Source: an uncultured Parabacteroides sp. (GTDB taxonomy: Bacteria; Bacteroidota; Bacteroidia; Bacteroidales; Tannerellaceae). Taken from it: a DNA stretch of 36,976 nucleotides. Under the pieces are notes generated by a model. It did not search any database, was not told the DNA's origin, and was given only the letters and a program-made list of their open reading frames with translations. Location: NCBI RefSeq assembly GCF_905196875.1, contig NZ_CAJJWO010000051.1:1-36976 (forward strand), in the 5' to 3' direction. How positions within the stretch are numbered: the stretch's first letter is position 1; the number at the start of each line of letters is the position of its first letter. Position numbers and translations under genes: made by a program. Positions 24,754-32,793 of the stretch are shown piece after piece.

Positions 24754-27700
24754 TTAGAATGTAACATTAAGACCTCCGGTGAATGAAATGTTCTGAGGAT
24801 AGATACCGTAATCTATACCTCTGGATAAAGAACTGGACTGACCCACTTCCGGATCCATACCCGAGTAACCGGATATCGTAAACAGGTTCTGACCGCTTAG
24901 ATAAAAACGCACTTTTTGTAGTTTTATCTTCTGTGTAAGAGAAGCGGGTAGGGTATAACCCAGCTGGGCGTTTCTCAATCGGAAATAAGTGCCGTTTTCC
25001 ACGTACATGTCTGAGAAACGGTCGTTATCGTTTGCGTCCGTAGACGTCAGGCGGGGGATATCCGTATTCGTATTGGTGGGCGTCCAATAATTCATTAACG
25101 CTCTATCCTTGTTTGTGATGTCGTTCGGGAAGTAGGTGTAGTAACGCATCGCGTTAAATATCTCATTACCGATTGTTCCGCCAAACTGCAAATTGAGGTC
25201 GAAGCCTTTCCACGCCATACCCATATTGATACCATATATGATATCTGGAATAGGATTACCGATCATGCATCTGTCGCTCGAGTCTAACTTGCCGTCGCCG
25301 TTCGTGTCCACAAACAATACATCGCCCAATTCGGCATTAGGCTGGAAATCCGCCCGCTTAACGGCATCCAACTGCTCCTGTGTCTGGATAAGCCCGTTTG
25401 TTTTGTAGCCCCAGAATGCACCGATAGGCATACCTTCATTCGTGTAGGTGAGGTACATGGTACCGTTTCGGAACGGTCCGTCGGAAATAGGCGTACCACC
25501 GTTCAATTTCGTCATTCGGTTACGAATGGTCGACATATTCACTCCCACGTTGTATTGGAAGCCGCTTTCGGTCTTGTCTCTCCATTCGAGATTCAACTCG
25601 ACACCGCGGTTGTTTGCCTCACCGATATTGGTGTAGGTATTATTTGCATATCCCATATAGATAGGCATAGGAGCCGCGAGCAACATATCCTTCGTTGTCT
25701 TGTAATAATACTCGAAGCTGAAAATCATCCGGCTGTTGAAGAAGCTTGCGTCGAGACCGATATTAAGGGATTCTGTGGTTTCCCATTTAATATCCGAATT
25801 ACCCAATCTTGCTACGGCAATACCCTGATACAAGGTCTCATTCTCCCTCGCTCCGAATAAAGCGCCGTATGACGTGTTCAATGAAAGCAAACTGCGATCC
25901 ACATAATCGGTGATATTCTGGTTTCCGATCTGTCCCCAGCCCGCACGAAGTTTCAGGGAAGAAACCCAATCTGCGTTCAGGCTCTGGAAGAACTTTTCGT
26001 TATCCATTCTCCAACCCAAAGCGAACGAGGGAAAGTTACCCCAGCGGTTCTTGGAAGAGAATTTAGAGGAACCGTCCCGACGGAAAGTGGCTGTGACAAG
26101 GTATTTGTTATCGTAATCGTAGTGTAAGCGGCCCAGATAAGACATCAAACCATATTCGGTAGCGCTATTGCTTGCCGTGGTCTTGTTCTTATCCAGCGTA
26201 GCGTCTACATAGTGCAGGTTGTCCGATTCGCCGATAAGATCTCTCGCGTTTACGCTCAAGCTTTCCCGCTTACCCCATTCGTTGGTATAACCCACGAGAG
26301 CGGATATGGAGTGTTTTTCGGCAAACTTCTTGTCATACGAAAGGGTATTTTCGAACGTATAGTAGTACCCTTTGGTCTGCGACTTCGATAAACTGCTTTC
26401 TAAGTTTTTCTGGCTTGAGGATACCTCATAGACCGGCGAGAAAGTTTTATTGTCGACTCTTCTGATTTCTGCTCCGAAGCTACTCTTGAACTTCAATCCT
26501 TTTATAATTTGCCATTCACCATACATATTGCCGATGAAAGCAAGTCTCTCCCGTTCATTGTCCCGATACATGATGCTCGCTAACGGGTTATAGTAGTCGA
26601 TATAAGGAGAGTAACCGTACGAACCGTCCGCGTTTTTGGCAGGGGTTACCGGAGCCAGGCGGAGTGCGTTACTTACGACACCATAGTCGGCGTCGTATAC
26701 GTCGCTACTGTTGCGCTCGTTAATACTTGCATCGGTAGATCTTGCGATCGATGCGTTGGTACCCACTACCAAATGATCTTTGATTACCGTTTTTTCTGTA
26801 CTTTGACGGACGCTGAACCGTTCATAATTGGATTTCTTGATCGTACCATCCTGATTGATATAATTTAAGCCCAAATTAAATTTATAGTCGTTCTCTTTAC
26901 CTCCGCTTATGCCGACACTGTAGTTATGCATAAAGGCTGTATGCGTGATCTCGTCCATCCAGTTGGTGGAAACGTTACGATTGACAAGGCTTAAGTCGAT
27001 GGGAACGCTCCTTACGCTGTTCAACTGCTCCTGATAGTCGTACCATTCCGGGCCTGACATCAAATCGATGTTATTCAATATCTTGTTCATTGACCAATAT
27101 GCGTCGAATGTGACGGTGGTTTTTCCTACGGCACCTTTTTTCGTTGTGATAAGGATTACGCCGTTCGCACCACGGGAACCGTAAATAGCGGAAGCGGAAG
27201 CGTCTTTAAGCACTTCCATAGACTGTATATCTGACGTGTTCAGGTAGTTTATATCCGTCACGGGCATTCCGTCCACGACGAATAATGGTTCCGCATCGTT
27301 TACCGTGCCGACACCTCTGATACGGATCGTGGCGGCGGAACCCGGAGAACCGGAACTGGAAGTAACGGATACACCGGTAGCCAGACCTTGTAGTGCGGAA
27401 GAAACATTGGCCACAGCCTGACGAGCGATTTGTTCCTCGCTCACGGACGAGATAGCCCCTGTAATGTCGCTTTTTTTCATCGTACCGTAACCGATAACGA
27501 CTACTTCGTCCAACTTCTGCAGGTCTTCCGTCAGGACGATCCTCATCGATTGCTGTTTTCCGACAGGTACTTCTTTCGTTATATAACCGATATAAGAAAT
27601 CACCAGGGTGGCAGATTGAGGTACGTTGCTGAGAATGAAATCACCGTCTACGCTCGTGATGGATCCCGTTGTCGTTCCTTTCACCATGACATTGGCACCG

Positions 27701-28134
27701 ATCACCGGTTCGCCGTTCTGGTCTACTACCACGCCGCTGACTGTTTTATCCTGCTGATTGCCGGTCGGAGTCGTGCTTGCCGTTGCTTCTTTTTTTGTTG
27801 TCAGGATAATGTTCTTATCCAATACTTCATATTTTATATCTGTATTCCTGAACAGATCGTCTAATACTTCGAATACACTTTTTTGACTGGCACGGATAGA
27901 TACCCGTTTATTCGTATTCACTTGCTTCGTATTATAGAAGAATTTAAATTCCGACTGGGATTCGATACGATCCAAAACCGTTTGTATGGTTTGATTTGTC
28001 GCCTCGACAGACAATGAGGCTGTCTGACTGTACGTATTTGCCGCGTTTACTATAGTAAGGGTGGCGACTAGCAATAATGCAGTTATTTTCATACGTAAGA
28101 GTATTTTCGTTTTGATATTACTTCTTTTTCGCAT
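24754..28134 (-). CDS. SusC/RagA-family TonB-dependent transducer with STN domain
   Basis: A 1126-residue outer-membrane TonB-dependent transporter. Order: signal peptide (1-36), STN domain (about 40-110, SLSVEATNQTIQTVLDRI onward), carboxypeptidase-regulatory-like domain (about 130-205, GVVVDQNGEPVIGANVMVKG), TonB-box region DEVVVIGYG, plug (LKDASASAIYGSRGANGVI) and a 22-strand barrel ending GGLNVTF. The STN domain is what lets a transporter signal to a FecR anti-sigma, which is encoded immediately upstream. I choose ATG 28134 rather than the frame-opening start at 28221, since that upstream part lies in hairpin-rich leader sequence and would place 29 basic residues before the signal peptide. 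The leader and start region are overlapped by a candidate antisense RNA. Confidence 0.96.
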   Translation of the reverse strand: MRKRSNIKTKILLRMKITALLLVATLTIVNAANTYSQTASLSVEATNQTIQTVLDRIESQSEFKFFYNTKQVNTNKRVSIRASQKSVFEVLDDLFRNTDIKYEVLDKNIILTTKKEATASTTPTGNQQDKTVSGVVVDQNGEPVIGANVMVKGTTTGSITSVDGDFILSNVPQSATLVISYIGYITKEVPVGKQQSMRIVLTEDLQKLDEVVVIGYGTMKKSDITGAISSVSEEQIARQAVANVSSALQGLATGVSVTSSSGSPGSAATIRIRGVGTVNDAEPLFVVDGMPVTDINYLNTSDIQSMEVLKDASASAIYGSRGANGVILITTKKGAVGKTTVTFDAYWSMNKILNNIDLMSGPEWYDYQEQLNSVRSVPIDLSLVNRNVSTNWMDEITHTAFMHNYSVGISGGKENDYKFNLGLNYINQDGTIKKSNYERFSVRQSTEKTVIKDHLVVGTNASIARSTDASINERNSSDVYDADYGVVSNALRLAPVTPAKNADGSYGYSPYIDYYNPLASIMYRDNERERLAFIGNMYGEWQIIKGLKFKSSFGAEIRRVDNKTFSPVYEVSSSQKNLESSLSKSQTKGYYYTFENTLSYDKKFAEKHSISALVGYTNEWGKRESLSVNARDLIGESDNLHYVDATLDKNKTTASNSATEYGLMSYLGRLHYDYDNKYLVTATFRRDGSSKFSSKNRWGNFPSFALGWRMDNEKFFQSLNADWVSSLKLRAGWGQIGNQNITDYVDRSLLSLNTSYGALFGARENETLYQGIAVARLGNSDIKWETTESLNIGLDASFFNSRMIFSFEYYYKTTKDMLLAAPMPIYMGYANNTYTNIGEANNRGVELNLEWRDKTESGFQYNVGVNMSTIRNRMTKLNGGTPISDGPFRNGTMYLTYTNEGMPIGAFWGYKTNGLIQTQEQLDAVKRADFQPNAELGDVLFVDTNGDGKLDSSDRCMIGNPIPDIIYGINMGMAWKGFDLNLQFGGTIGNEIFNAMRYYTYFPNDITNKDRALMNYWTPTNTNTDIPRLTSTDANDNDRFSDMYVENGTYFRLRNAQLGYTLPASLTQKIKLQKVRFYLSGQNLFTISGYSGMDPEVGQSSSLSRGIDYGIYPQNISFTGGLNVTF

Positions 28135-28240
28135 AGATTTACAGTGTTTTAATGGTAAACAAAAATGTAAACTTGTTCTTGACAAGTGCCGTTTTTTTTC
28201 CACACGAATAGATACGCCCATATTTATTCGTGTGTTTTTT
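28110..28240 (+). ncRNA. Candidate cis-antisense small RNA over the susC leader
   Basis: On the plus strand, opposite the susC start and leader, two hairpins are each followed by T-runs: ACTTGT/ACAAGT (28171-28187) then eight T at 28192-28199, and the 10-bp perfect CACACGAATA/TATTCGTGTG (28201-28234) then six T at 28235-28240. Read on the minus strand they have A-runs, so they do not terminate fecR. The nearest plus-strand gene ends 6.6 kb away. Known precedent: Bacteroides polysaccharide loci with sigma/anti-sigma control carry DonS-like antisense RNAs opposite the region upstream of susC. The 5' end is uncertain; TATTTTCG at 28102-28109 is a near-match -7. Expected size about 80-130 nt. Inference, not shown expression. 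Confidence 0.42.
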
Positions 28241-28297
28241 ACTTTAAGGATCTCTTGTTCTCATGATAGTTTCTTTGATTTTTAAGATTAGACATTG

Positions 28298-29317
28298 TTA
28301 ATATAACTCGACCCGGCTTTTGATGATTTCGCCATCCTTGTCGAGTTGATAATCCATTTTATATCGAATACCGGATGATCGTTTGAAATGCTCCAATACG
28401 CGTTCGACCTGCTGATTGGTGAAAACGCCTGTAAAAGAATATTTGTAGAAAGCCGGTTTTTTAACTGTAAACTCCACGTTAAACCGCTTACTCAGTATCC
28501 ACAATATCTCTGATAAAGGAGTATCTTTTAAAATAATCTGGCCGTTTTTCCAGGCTATATCCTTGGCTACATAGGTTTCACCTATCTGGGTACGGTTGGT
28601 TTTCTTGTCGTAAATAACCTGTTCGTTCGGCTTTATTCTCATTGTCTGTGACAGGTGGTCTTCGTTTTGGTACTTGAATTCAATGGAGCCTTCAACAAGG
28701 GTCGTCGCTATAAAACCGTTGCTGCTGTAGGCATCCATATTGAATTCTGTACCTAACACTTTAACGGACGAATTATCCGTATGAACGATAAAAGGCTTTT
28801 CCGCATTGGTTACTACTTCGAAATAAGCTTCTCCGTCGAGAGTCACTTCGCGGGTATCGCCGGAAAAAATGTTCGGGTATTTAAGGTAAGAGGAGGAGTT
28901 GAGCCACACTTTTGTGCCGTCGGGCAAAATGGTTGAACCGATCATTCCCGGCGTCATGCGGGCTTCCAGGTAAAAAACAGGGGCTTTTCCTTCAGGTTGC
29001 AGCAGAAGGTAGCCGGAAAGAACGAGTAAAGGCAGCAGTAAAATGACAGCCACTTTTTGAACGAAAAGATATATTTTCCGGAACTGCTCTTTCTTTAGCC
29101 GTTTATCGACCTTTTCCAGTGCTTTTTGTGGAGCGGAACGTTTGATGAACTGCAAGGAAGTAACGGCAAAAGATAGTTGATAGTAATCTTCTGCAATCTT
29201 CCGGTTCTCTTCCGATGCATTGATCCATTCTTCTACTTCGGTTTGTTCCTGACCGCTTAATTCGTGGTTCATATATCGAAACAAATCCAGCTCGTTTATC
29301 TCTTTATTCTGATTCAT
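28298..29317 (-). CDS. FecR-family anti-sigma factor
   Basis: A 339-residue inner-membrane regulator. Cytoplasmic sigma-binding N-terminus (1-80), one transmembrane helix (about 82-106), periplasmic FecR domain (about 120-210, with LPDGTKVWLNSSSYLKYP and VTLDGEAYFEV) and the C-terminal DUF4974 (about 260-330, with LSEILWILSKRFNVEF). In this family the periplasmic part reads the STN domain of a loaded SusC transporter and releases or activates the ECF sigma. It heads the operon fecR-susC-susD-M81, and diverges from the sigma gene across a 138-base gap. Cotranscription with susC across 163 bases is likely but the antisense RNA could uncouple them. Confidence 0.95.
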   Translation of the reverse strand: MNQNKEINELDLFRYMNHELSGQEQTEVEEWINASEENRKIAEDYYQLSFAVTSLQFIKRSAPQKALEKVDKRLKKEQFRKIYLFVQKVAVILLLPLLVLSGYLLLQPEGKAPVFYLEARMTPGMIGSTILPDGTKVWLNSSSYLKYPNIFSGDTREVTLDGEAYFEVVTNAEKPFIVHTDNSSVKVLGTEFNMDAYSSNGFIATTLVEGSIEFKYQNEDHLSQTMRIKPNEQVIYDKKTNRTQIGETYVAKDIAWKNGQIILKDTPLSEILWILSKRFNVEFTVKKPAFYKYSFTGVFTNQQVERVLEHFKRSSGIRYKMDYQLDKDGEIIKSRVELY

Positions 29318-29375
29318 TCTTTCTTTTTTCTTCTTTACTAATATGACAGCTCAGGAATGAAAGTTCCTAAACTAA

Positions 29376-29406
29376 ATTGATAAATAAATTCTTTTTTTTA
29401 ATTTTG
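29376..29406 (+). promoter_or_regulatory. Promoter of the ECF sigma gene
   Basis: ATTG (29376-29379), 19 bases, TAATTTTG (29399-29406): one mismatch to the housekeeping consensus. Transcript start near 29413, leader about 43 bases. This suggests the sigma gene itself is made by the housekeeping sigma rather than by autoregulation only. Confidence 0.55.
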
Positions 29407-29455
29407 CCTTATATGCAAATTATTACTTGCATAAACCGACTTATAATAAAGGCTC

Positions 29456-30022
29456 ATGAATCAAGGCACAGAAGATGAAAGGTTGTTCGTGGCTCTTCAA
29501 CGGGGAGATAAAAAAGCTTTTAATACTTTTTTCTTAAGGTATTATCCTGTGCTTTGCGCCTATGCAACACAGTTTGTCGGGATGAATGATGCGGAAGAGC
29601 TCATACAGGATATGATGGTCGGGATCTGGGAACACCGGAGAGAGATTGTGGTCGAATCTTCCCTGAACGGTTATCTTTTCCGTGCCGTGAAGAATAAATG
29701 TATCAACCATCTGGAAAAACATCGTTTACACGAGCAGGTACATCTATTTATTGCCGGTAACTGGCAGTCCCGATTCGAAGATCCGGACTTTTATGTTGTG
29801 GAAGAATTAACGCAAAAAATAGAGGAGGCGTTGGAGAGGCTTCCACAAACATACCGGGAGGCTTTTGTACTGAACCGGATCGACGGAAAGACCTATAATG
29901 AAATAGCGGCGACATTGGGCGTATCTTCAAAGACGGTCGATTATCGGATTCAGCAAGCACTTAAAAGCCTTCGTGTCGAGTTAAAGGATTATCTTCCGCT
30001 GTTGATTACCTTATTTATATAA
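29456..30022 (+). CDS. ECF RNA polymerase sigma-70 factor
   Basis: A 188-residue ECF sigma of the Bacteroidetes FecI-like group. Region 2 (about 20-90) includes the core-binding and -10-recognition helices (FFLRYYPVLCAYATQF, DAEELIQDMMVGIWEHR). Region 4 (about 125-180) is a clear helix-turn-helix, YNEIAATLGVSSKTVDYRIQ. There is no long linker or extra domain. It is expected to be held by the FecR protein encoded on the other side of the 138-base intergenic region and, when freed, to drive the fecR-susC-susD-M81 operon. The divergent layout differs from the commoner sigma-then-fecR order. Its binding sites are not identifiable by eye. Confidence 0.95.
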   Translation: MNQGTEDERLFVALQRGDKKAFNTFFLRYYPVLCAYATQFVGMNDAEELIQDMMVGIWEHRREIVVESSLNGYLFRAVKNKCINHLEKHRLHEQVHLFIAGNWQSRFEDPDFYVVEELTQKIEEALERLPQTYREAFVLNRIDGKTYNEIAATLGVSSKTVDYRIQQALKSLRVELKDYLPLLITLFI

Positions 30023-30468
30023 TATAATGTAGATAGCCCGCTAACGGGTTCAATACAACGATATTAAACCGGCTCTCTCAATATCATTTCAATACTTACC
30101 CTTCACCCTTCACTCTGCTTGTAACGTGTTAGGATATAGTAAGATACGATGAACCCTGCTGCTTTCACCCAAACAAGAGAAGTCTGTCTCAAAAAAGACT
30201 GGTCGTTCTGTAGATGGCTGTTTTTGCCGATTGGGAGGTAGTAGCACTATTGTTTTGGTCATCCGGGACACTCATGCCGGCGGTCATAGCACTATAGTCC
30301 CGGGTTCTTCCCTATATAGTGCTGTTCTGCGGGCTAAGGGGTATCACTTTCTGTCCTATAGCCTGTCGCTCGCTACCTTATAGACTAAAAACCGTACGGT
30401 TTATCAGATAAAAGCGTAAGTCTTATCCTTAATAACTGCCTGCTTATTTGTCATTCGAAGCATTCTTT
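30023..30468. other. Non-coding stretch with competing inverted repeats
   Basis: About 450 bases without a convincing gene. A short hairpin CCCG-ctaa-CGGG follows the sigma stop (around 30039-30050). AGCACTAT occurs at 30243-30250 and 30288-30295, and its complement ATAGTGCT once at 30316-30323. CCGGGAC (30263-30269) can pair with GTCCCGG (30297-30303). AAACCGTACGGTTT (30389-30402) is a perfect 14-base palindrome. The stems are mutually exclusive in part. Could be a remnant of mobile repeats, a small RNA, or spacer. Confidence 0.4.
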
Positions 30469-30499
30469 TTTGATAATCGGATTACAAATAATACCTTTG
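30469..30499 (+). promoter_or_regulatory. aroB promoter
   Basis: TTTG (30469-30472), exactly 19 bases, TACCTTTG (30492-30499): a perfect Bacteroidetes housekeeping promoter; transcript start near 30506, 22 bases before ATG 30528. Confidence 0.8.
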
Positions 30500-30527
30500 T
30501 AACCCAAGAAGTAAAATAGTAAGAAAT

Positions 30528-31592
30528 ATGGCCGATCAAAAAGTAGTGATCAGTAAGGATCTGAAAGCGGACCTGCAAGAGTTCCTTGCCGCACTGAATT
30601 ACGATAAATTGTTTGTTCTCACAGATACGAATACACAGGAAAAGTGCTATCCTTTGGTGAAGGATGTTCCGGCAATCAAGGGTGCTCCGGTTATAACCGT
30701 GGATGCGGGTGATACGCATAAAGGCTTGGATGCCTTATCCAATATCTGGATGCGTCTATCCAACGAGGGAGCTTCCCGCAACTCATTGCTGGTAAATCTC
30801 GGGGGCGGGATGGTGACGGATATGGGTGGTTTTGCCGGTGCTACTTTCAAGCGCGGACTGAAGACGGTAAATATCCCTACTACGCTGATGGCTTCGGTGG
30901 ATGCGGCTGTCGGGGGAAAAACAGGCATTAATTTTAACGGGCTGAAGAATGAGATTGGTTCTTTCTATCCTCCTGAATGTGTATTTATTGATTGCGAGTT
31001 TCTTCGTACGCTGGATCGAGATAACCTGTTGTCAGGTTATGCGGAAATGATCAAACATGCACTGATCAGTTCGATAGATACTTATGCAACTGTTATGTTG
31101 TTCGATCTCGACCAGAAAATGGATTATGCTTTCTTGAATAGGATGGTAGCCCAGTCGGTTGCTGTAAAAGAACGTATCGTAGCGGAAGATCCGAAAGAAC
31201 ATGGTATTCGTAAAGCTTTGAACTTCGGTCATACAATCGGACATGCCTACGAAAGCCTTTCGTTTAAAAAGAACCGTCCGCTGTTGCATGGTCATGCGGT
31301 AGCTGCCGGTATTGTGAGCGAATTGTATCTGTCTCATAAGCTTTGCGGTTTTCCAATGGATAAATTGAGCCAGGTAGTTTATTATATCAAGGAATATTAT
31401 CCTGCCTTTGTGTTCGATTGTAAAGATTACGATACTTTATATGAGCTGATGACACATGATAAGAAGAATGAGGCCGGTATAATCAATTTTACCTTACTTG
31501 CGCAAATCGGTGATGTTCAGATAAATCAGCAGGTAACGAAAGAGAAAATACTGGAATCTCTGGATTTTTACCGTGAAAGTTTTGGTGTATAG
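30528..31592 (+). CDS. aroB: 3-dehydroquinate synthase
   Basis: Converts 3-deoxy-D-arabino-heptulosonate 7-phosphate to 3-dehydroquinate, second step of the shikimate pathway; NAD and zinc dependent, cytoplasmic. 354 residues, standard length. Diagnostic motifs: the NAD-binding NLGGGMVTDMGGFAGATFKR (about 90-109), IPTTLMASVDAAVGGKTGIN (about 116-135), and zinc-ligand histidines in NFGHTIGHAYE (about 232-242) and in LLHGHAVAAG. It is driven by its own consensus promoter. The promoter of the downstream tRNA begins inside its last codons. Confidence 0.98.
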   Translation: MADQKVVISKDLKADLQEFLAALNYDKLFVLTDTNTQEKCYPLVKDVPAIKGAPVITVDAGDTHKGLDALSNIWMRLSNEGASRNSLLVNLGGGMVTDMGGFAGATFKRGLKTVNIPTTLMASVDAAVGGKTGINFNGLKNEIGSFYPPECVFIDCEFLRTLDRDNLLSGYAEMIKHALISSIDTYATVMLFDLDQKMDYAFLNRMVAQSVAVKERIVAEDPKEHGIRKALNFGHTIGHAYESLSFKKNRPLLHGHAVAAGIVSELYLSHKLCGFPMDKLSQVVYYIKEYYPAFVFDCKDYDTLYELMTHDKKNEAGIINFTLLAQIGDVQINQQVTKEKILESLDFYRESFGV

Positions 31593-31611
31593 CGGAAAAA
31601 TCTTACCTTTG
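31581..31611 (+). promoter_or_regulatory. tRNA-Pro promoter inside the end of aroB
   Basis: TTTG (31581-31584), 19 bases, TACCTTTG (31604-31611), a perfect consensus. The -33 lies within the final codons of aroB. Start near 31618, 11 bases before the mature tRNA. Confidence 0.8.
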
Positions 31612-31628
31612 CAGCCGTAAAAGAAAAA

Positions 31629-31702
31629 CGGGATGTAGCTCAGCCCGGTAGAGTACGCGTCTGGGGGGCGTGTGGTCGCAGGTTCAAATCCTGTCATCCC
31701 GA
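31629..31702 (+). tRNA. tRNA-Pro (anticodon GGG)
   Basis: A 74-nt cloverleaf. The 7-bp acceptor stem CGGGATG (31629-31635) pairs with CATCCCG (31695-31701), discriminator A. D stem GCTC/GAGT, anticodon stem CGCGT/GCGTG with G-U pairs, loop CTGGGGG giving anticodon GGG, and the T arm GCAGG-TTCAAAT-CCTGT. The CCA end is not encoded, as is usual in Bacteroidetes. The GGG anticodon reads CCC and CCU proline codons. Confidence 0.96.
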
Positions 31703-31717
31703 CGGTTATTGAGCAGG

Positions 31718-31753
31718 AAAGGAATTAAGTTGTAAACTTAGTTCCTTTTTTTT
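31718..31753 (+). terminator. tRNA-Pro terminator, overlapping a convergent gene
   Basis: Stem 31718-31731 with 31735-31748 (13 of 14 paired plus a G-T), 3-nt loop, run of eight T (31746-31753). It ends the tRNA transcript. Its 3' arm and T-run are also the last codons of the convergent minus-strand gene (stop 31738). Confidence 0.8.
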
Positions 31754-32610
31754 GTTTTTCGATATTTTTCGCAAAATTCTTTACCTCGCCAGAGAGGTAT
31801 AAACCAACGGGAAAGGGCAGGTTGGATTTTTCCATGAATGGTGATTACATCCCATTCGGGGATTAAGTCGAAACAGGAACGTAACTCCTGTATGAATAAT
31901 TGTTGTCGTTCGGAAGAGATATTTTCTTTTCCGAAGGTTATATGATGAATAATCAGGCTGTCTATTTTTCCGTCCTTTTGCGGAATCAGGCTGAATAAAC
32001 ATCCTACTTTTATATCTTTAAGCTCCGGGAATAAATCTTTATTAAACTGTTGTATAATGAATTGCAAGGCCTCTTCCTTAGTAATACGAGCCTTTTGCAA
32101 AGAGTTTTCATAAAATGCCTGGGAGATGACTTTCCCTTGTTCTATTTTGTATATTCTTTCATGTTCGTAGTCGCGCAGAAATCCGTCATGTATATATGAA
32201 ACACATTTTCCGGAGACAACTTTTAATTCGCCACTGAACCAAGAGGCTGTGATGCGGCTCTCTTTTTCTTTATAGCTTCCAAAAATACTATCAATCTTTA
32301 GAAAGGTTTGTTCTCCTTCATGTCTATCCGGGTAAACTCTTATCTTTTCGAGATATAATGTGTTGTTTTCCAGTTGCCAGTATCCGATATATCTCCGGTA
32401 ACATCCGGTGCTGAAGTGTTCATCAGATAAGAATGTTCGTATTTGTTTTTGTACTTCTTCGCTTATCAATGAATCTACTTCAATAGGGCAAGAAAGCATA
32501 CTGAGGGTATCATGCCCGATAATAATTATTTCACCAGCCTGCCCGGTTGCTTTGACTGAAATGGTAAAGCAACTCCATAGCAGATATATTAGTAGTAGTC
32601 TTTTAATCAT
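31738..32610 (-). CDS. Secreted protein of unknown function with TonB-C-like end
   Basis: I do not recognise the family. 290 residues with a signal peptide (MIKRLLLIYLLWSCFTISVKA), no lipobox, so periplasmic or secreted. The middle (about 30-165) looks like a beta-rich domain. The C-terminal part (about 195-275) has the layout of a TonB C-terminal domain: strand, KDGKID turn, strand, helix, then IPEWDVITIHG and a last strand ending FIPLW. That is comparable with the D/G-turn and P-x-W pattern of TonB_C, but the usual N-terminal membrane anchor and proline linker are absent. The last residues, KTKKRN, are encoded by the tRNA terminator. It ends convergent to tRNA-Pro and is alone in its transcript as far as seen. 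Confidence 0.75.
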   Translation of the reverse strand: MIKRLLLIYLLWSCFTISVKATGQAGEIIIIGHDTLSMLSCPIEVDSLISEEVQKQIRTFLSDEHFSTGCYRRYIGYWQLENNTLYLEKIRVYPDRHEGEQTFLKIDSIFGSYKEKESRITASWFSGELKVVSGKCVSYIHDGFLRDYEHERIYKIEQGKVISQAFYENSLQKARITKEEALQFIIQQFNKDLFPELKDIKVGCLFSLIPQKDGKIDSLIIHHITFGKENISSERQQLFIQELRSCFDLIPEWDVITIHGKIQPALSRWFIPLWRGKEFCEKYRKTKKRN

Positions 32611-32700
32611 AGTAGTATATCTTAGTTGCGTAAATATATGAAAAAGGTTCTGGATTTAATAAATCTTTGTAGGGAAAGTGTTTGTTAAGATTTAGTAATG

Positions 32701-32744
32701 ATAGGGCTGGCCGATAACTATCGGCCAGCGATTACCCGCCCTAT
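32701..32744. terminator. Cruciform-type hairpin after the HU gene
   Basis: GCTGGCCGATA (32706-32716) and TATCGGCCAGC (32719-32729) form a perfect 11-bp stem with a 2-nt gap; an outer, alternative pairing ATAGGGC/GCCCTAT joins 32701-32707 and 32738-32744. It lies 50 bases past the HU stop on the minus strand and may terminate HU transcription. No T-run. Confidence 0.5.
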
Positions 32745-32793
32745 TAATTCCATTATCCTGATGGCTGGATTTAATTATCCGGAGGATAGTTCC

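Noticed and set aside
28135..28221. N-terminal 29-residue extension of SusC from the open frame
   Set aside because: It covers hairpin and T-run sequence and precedes the true signal peptide, so it is leader rather than protein.
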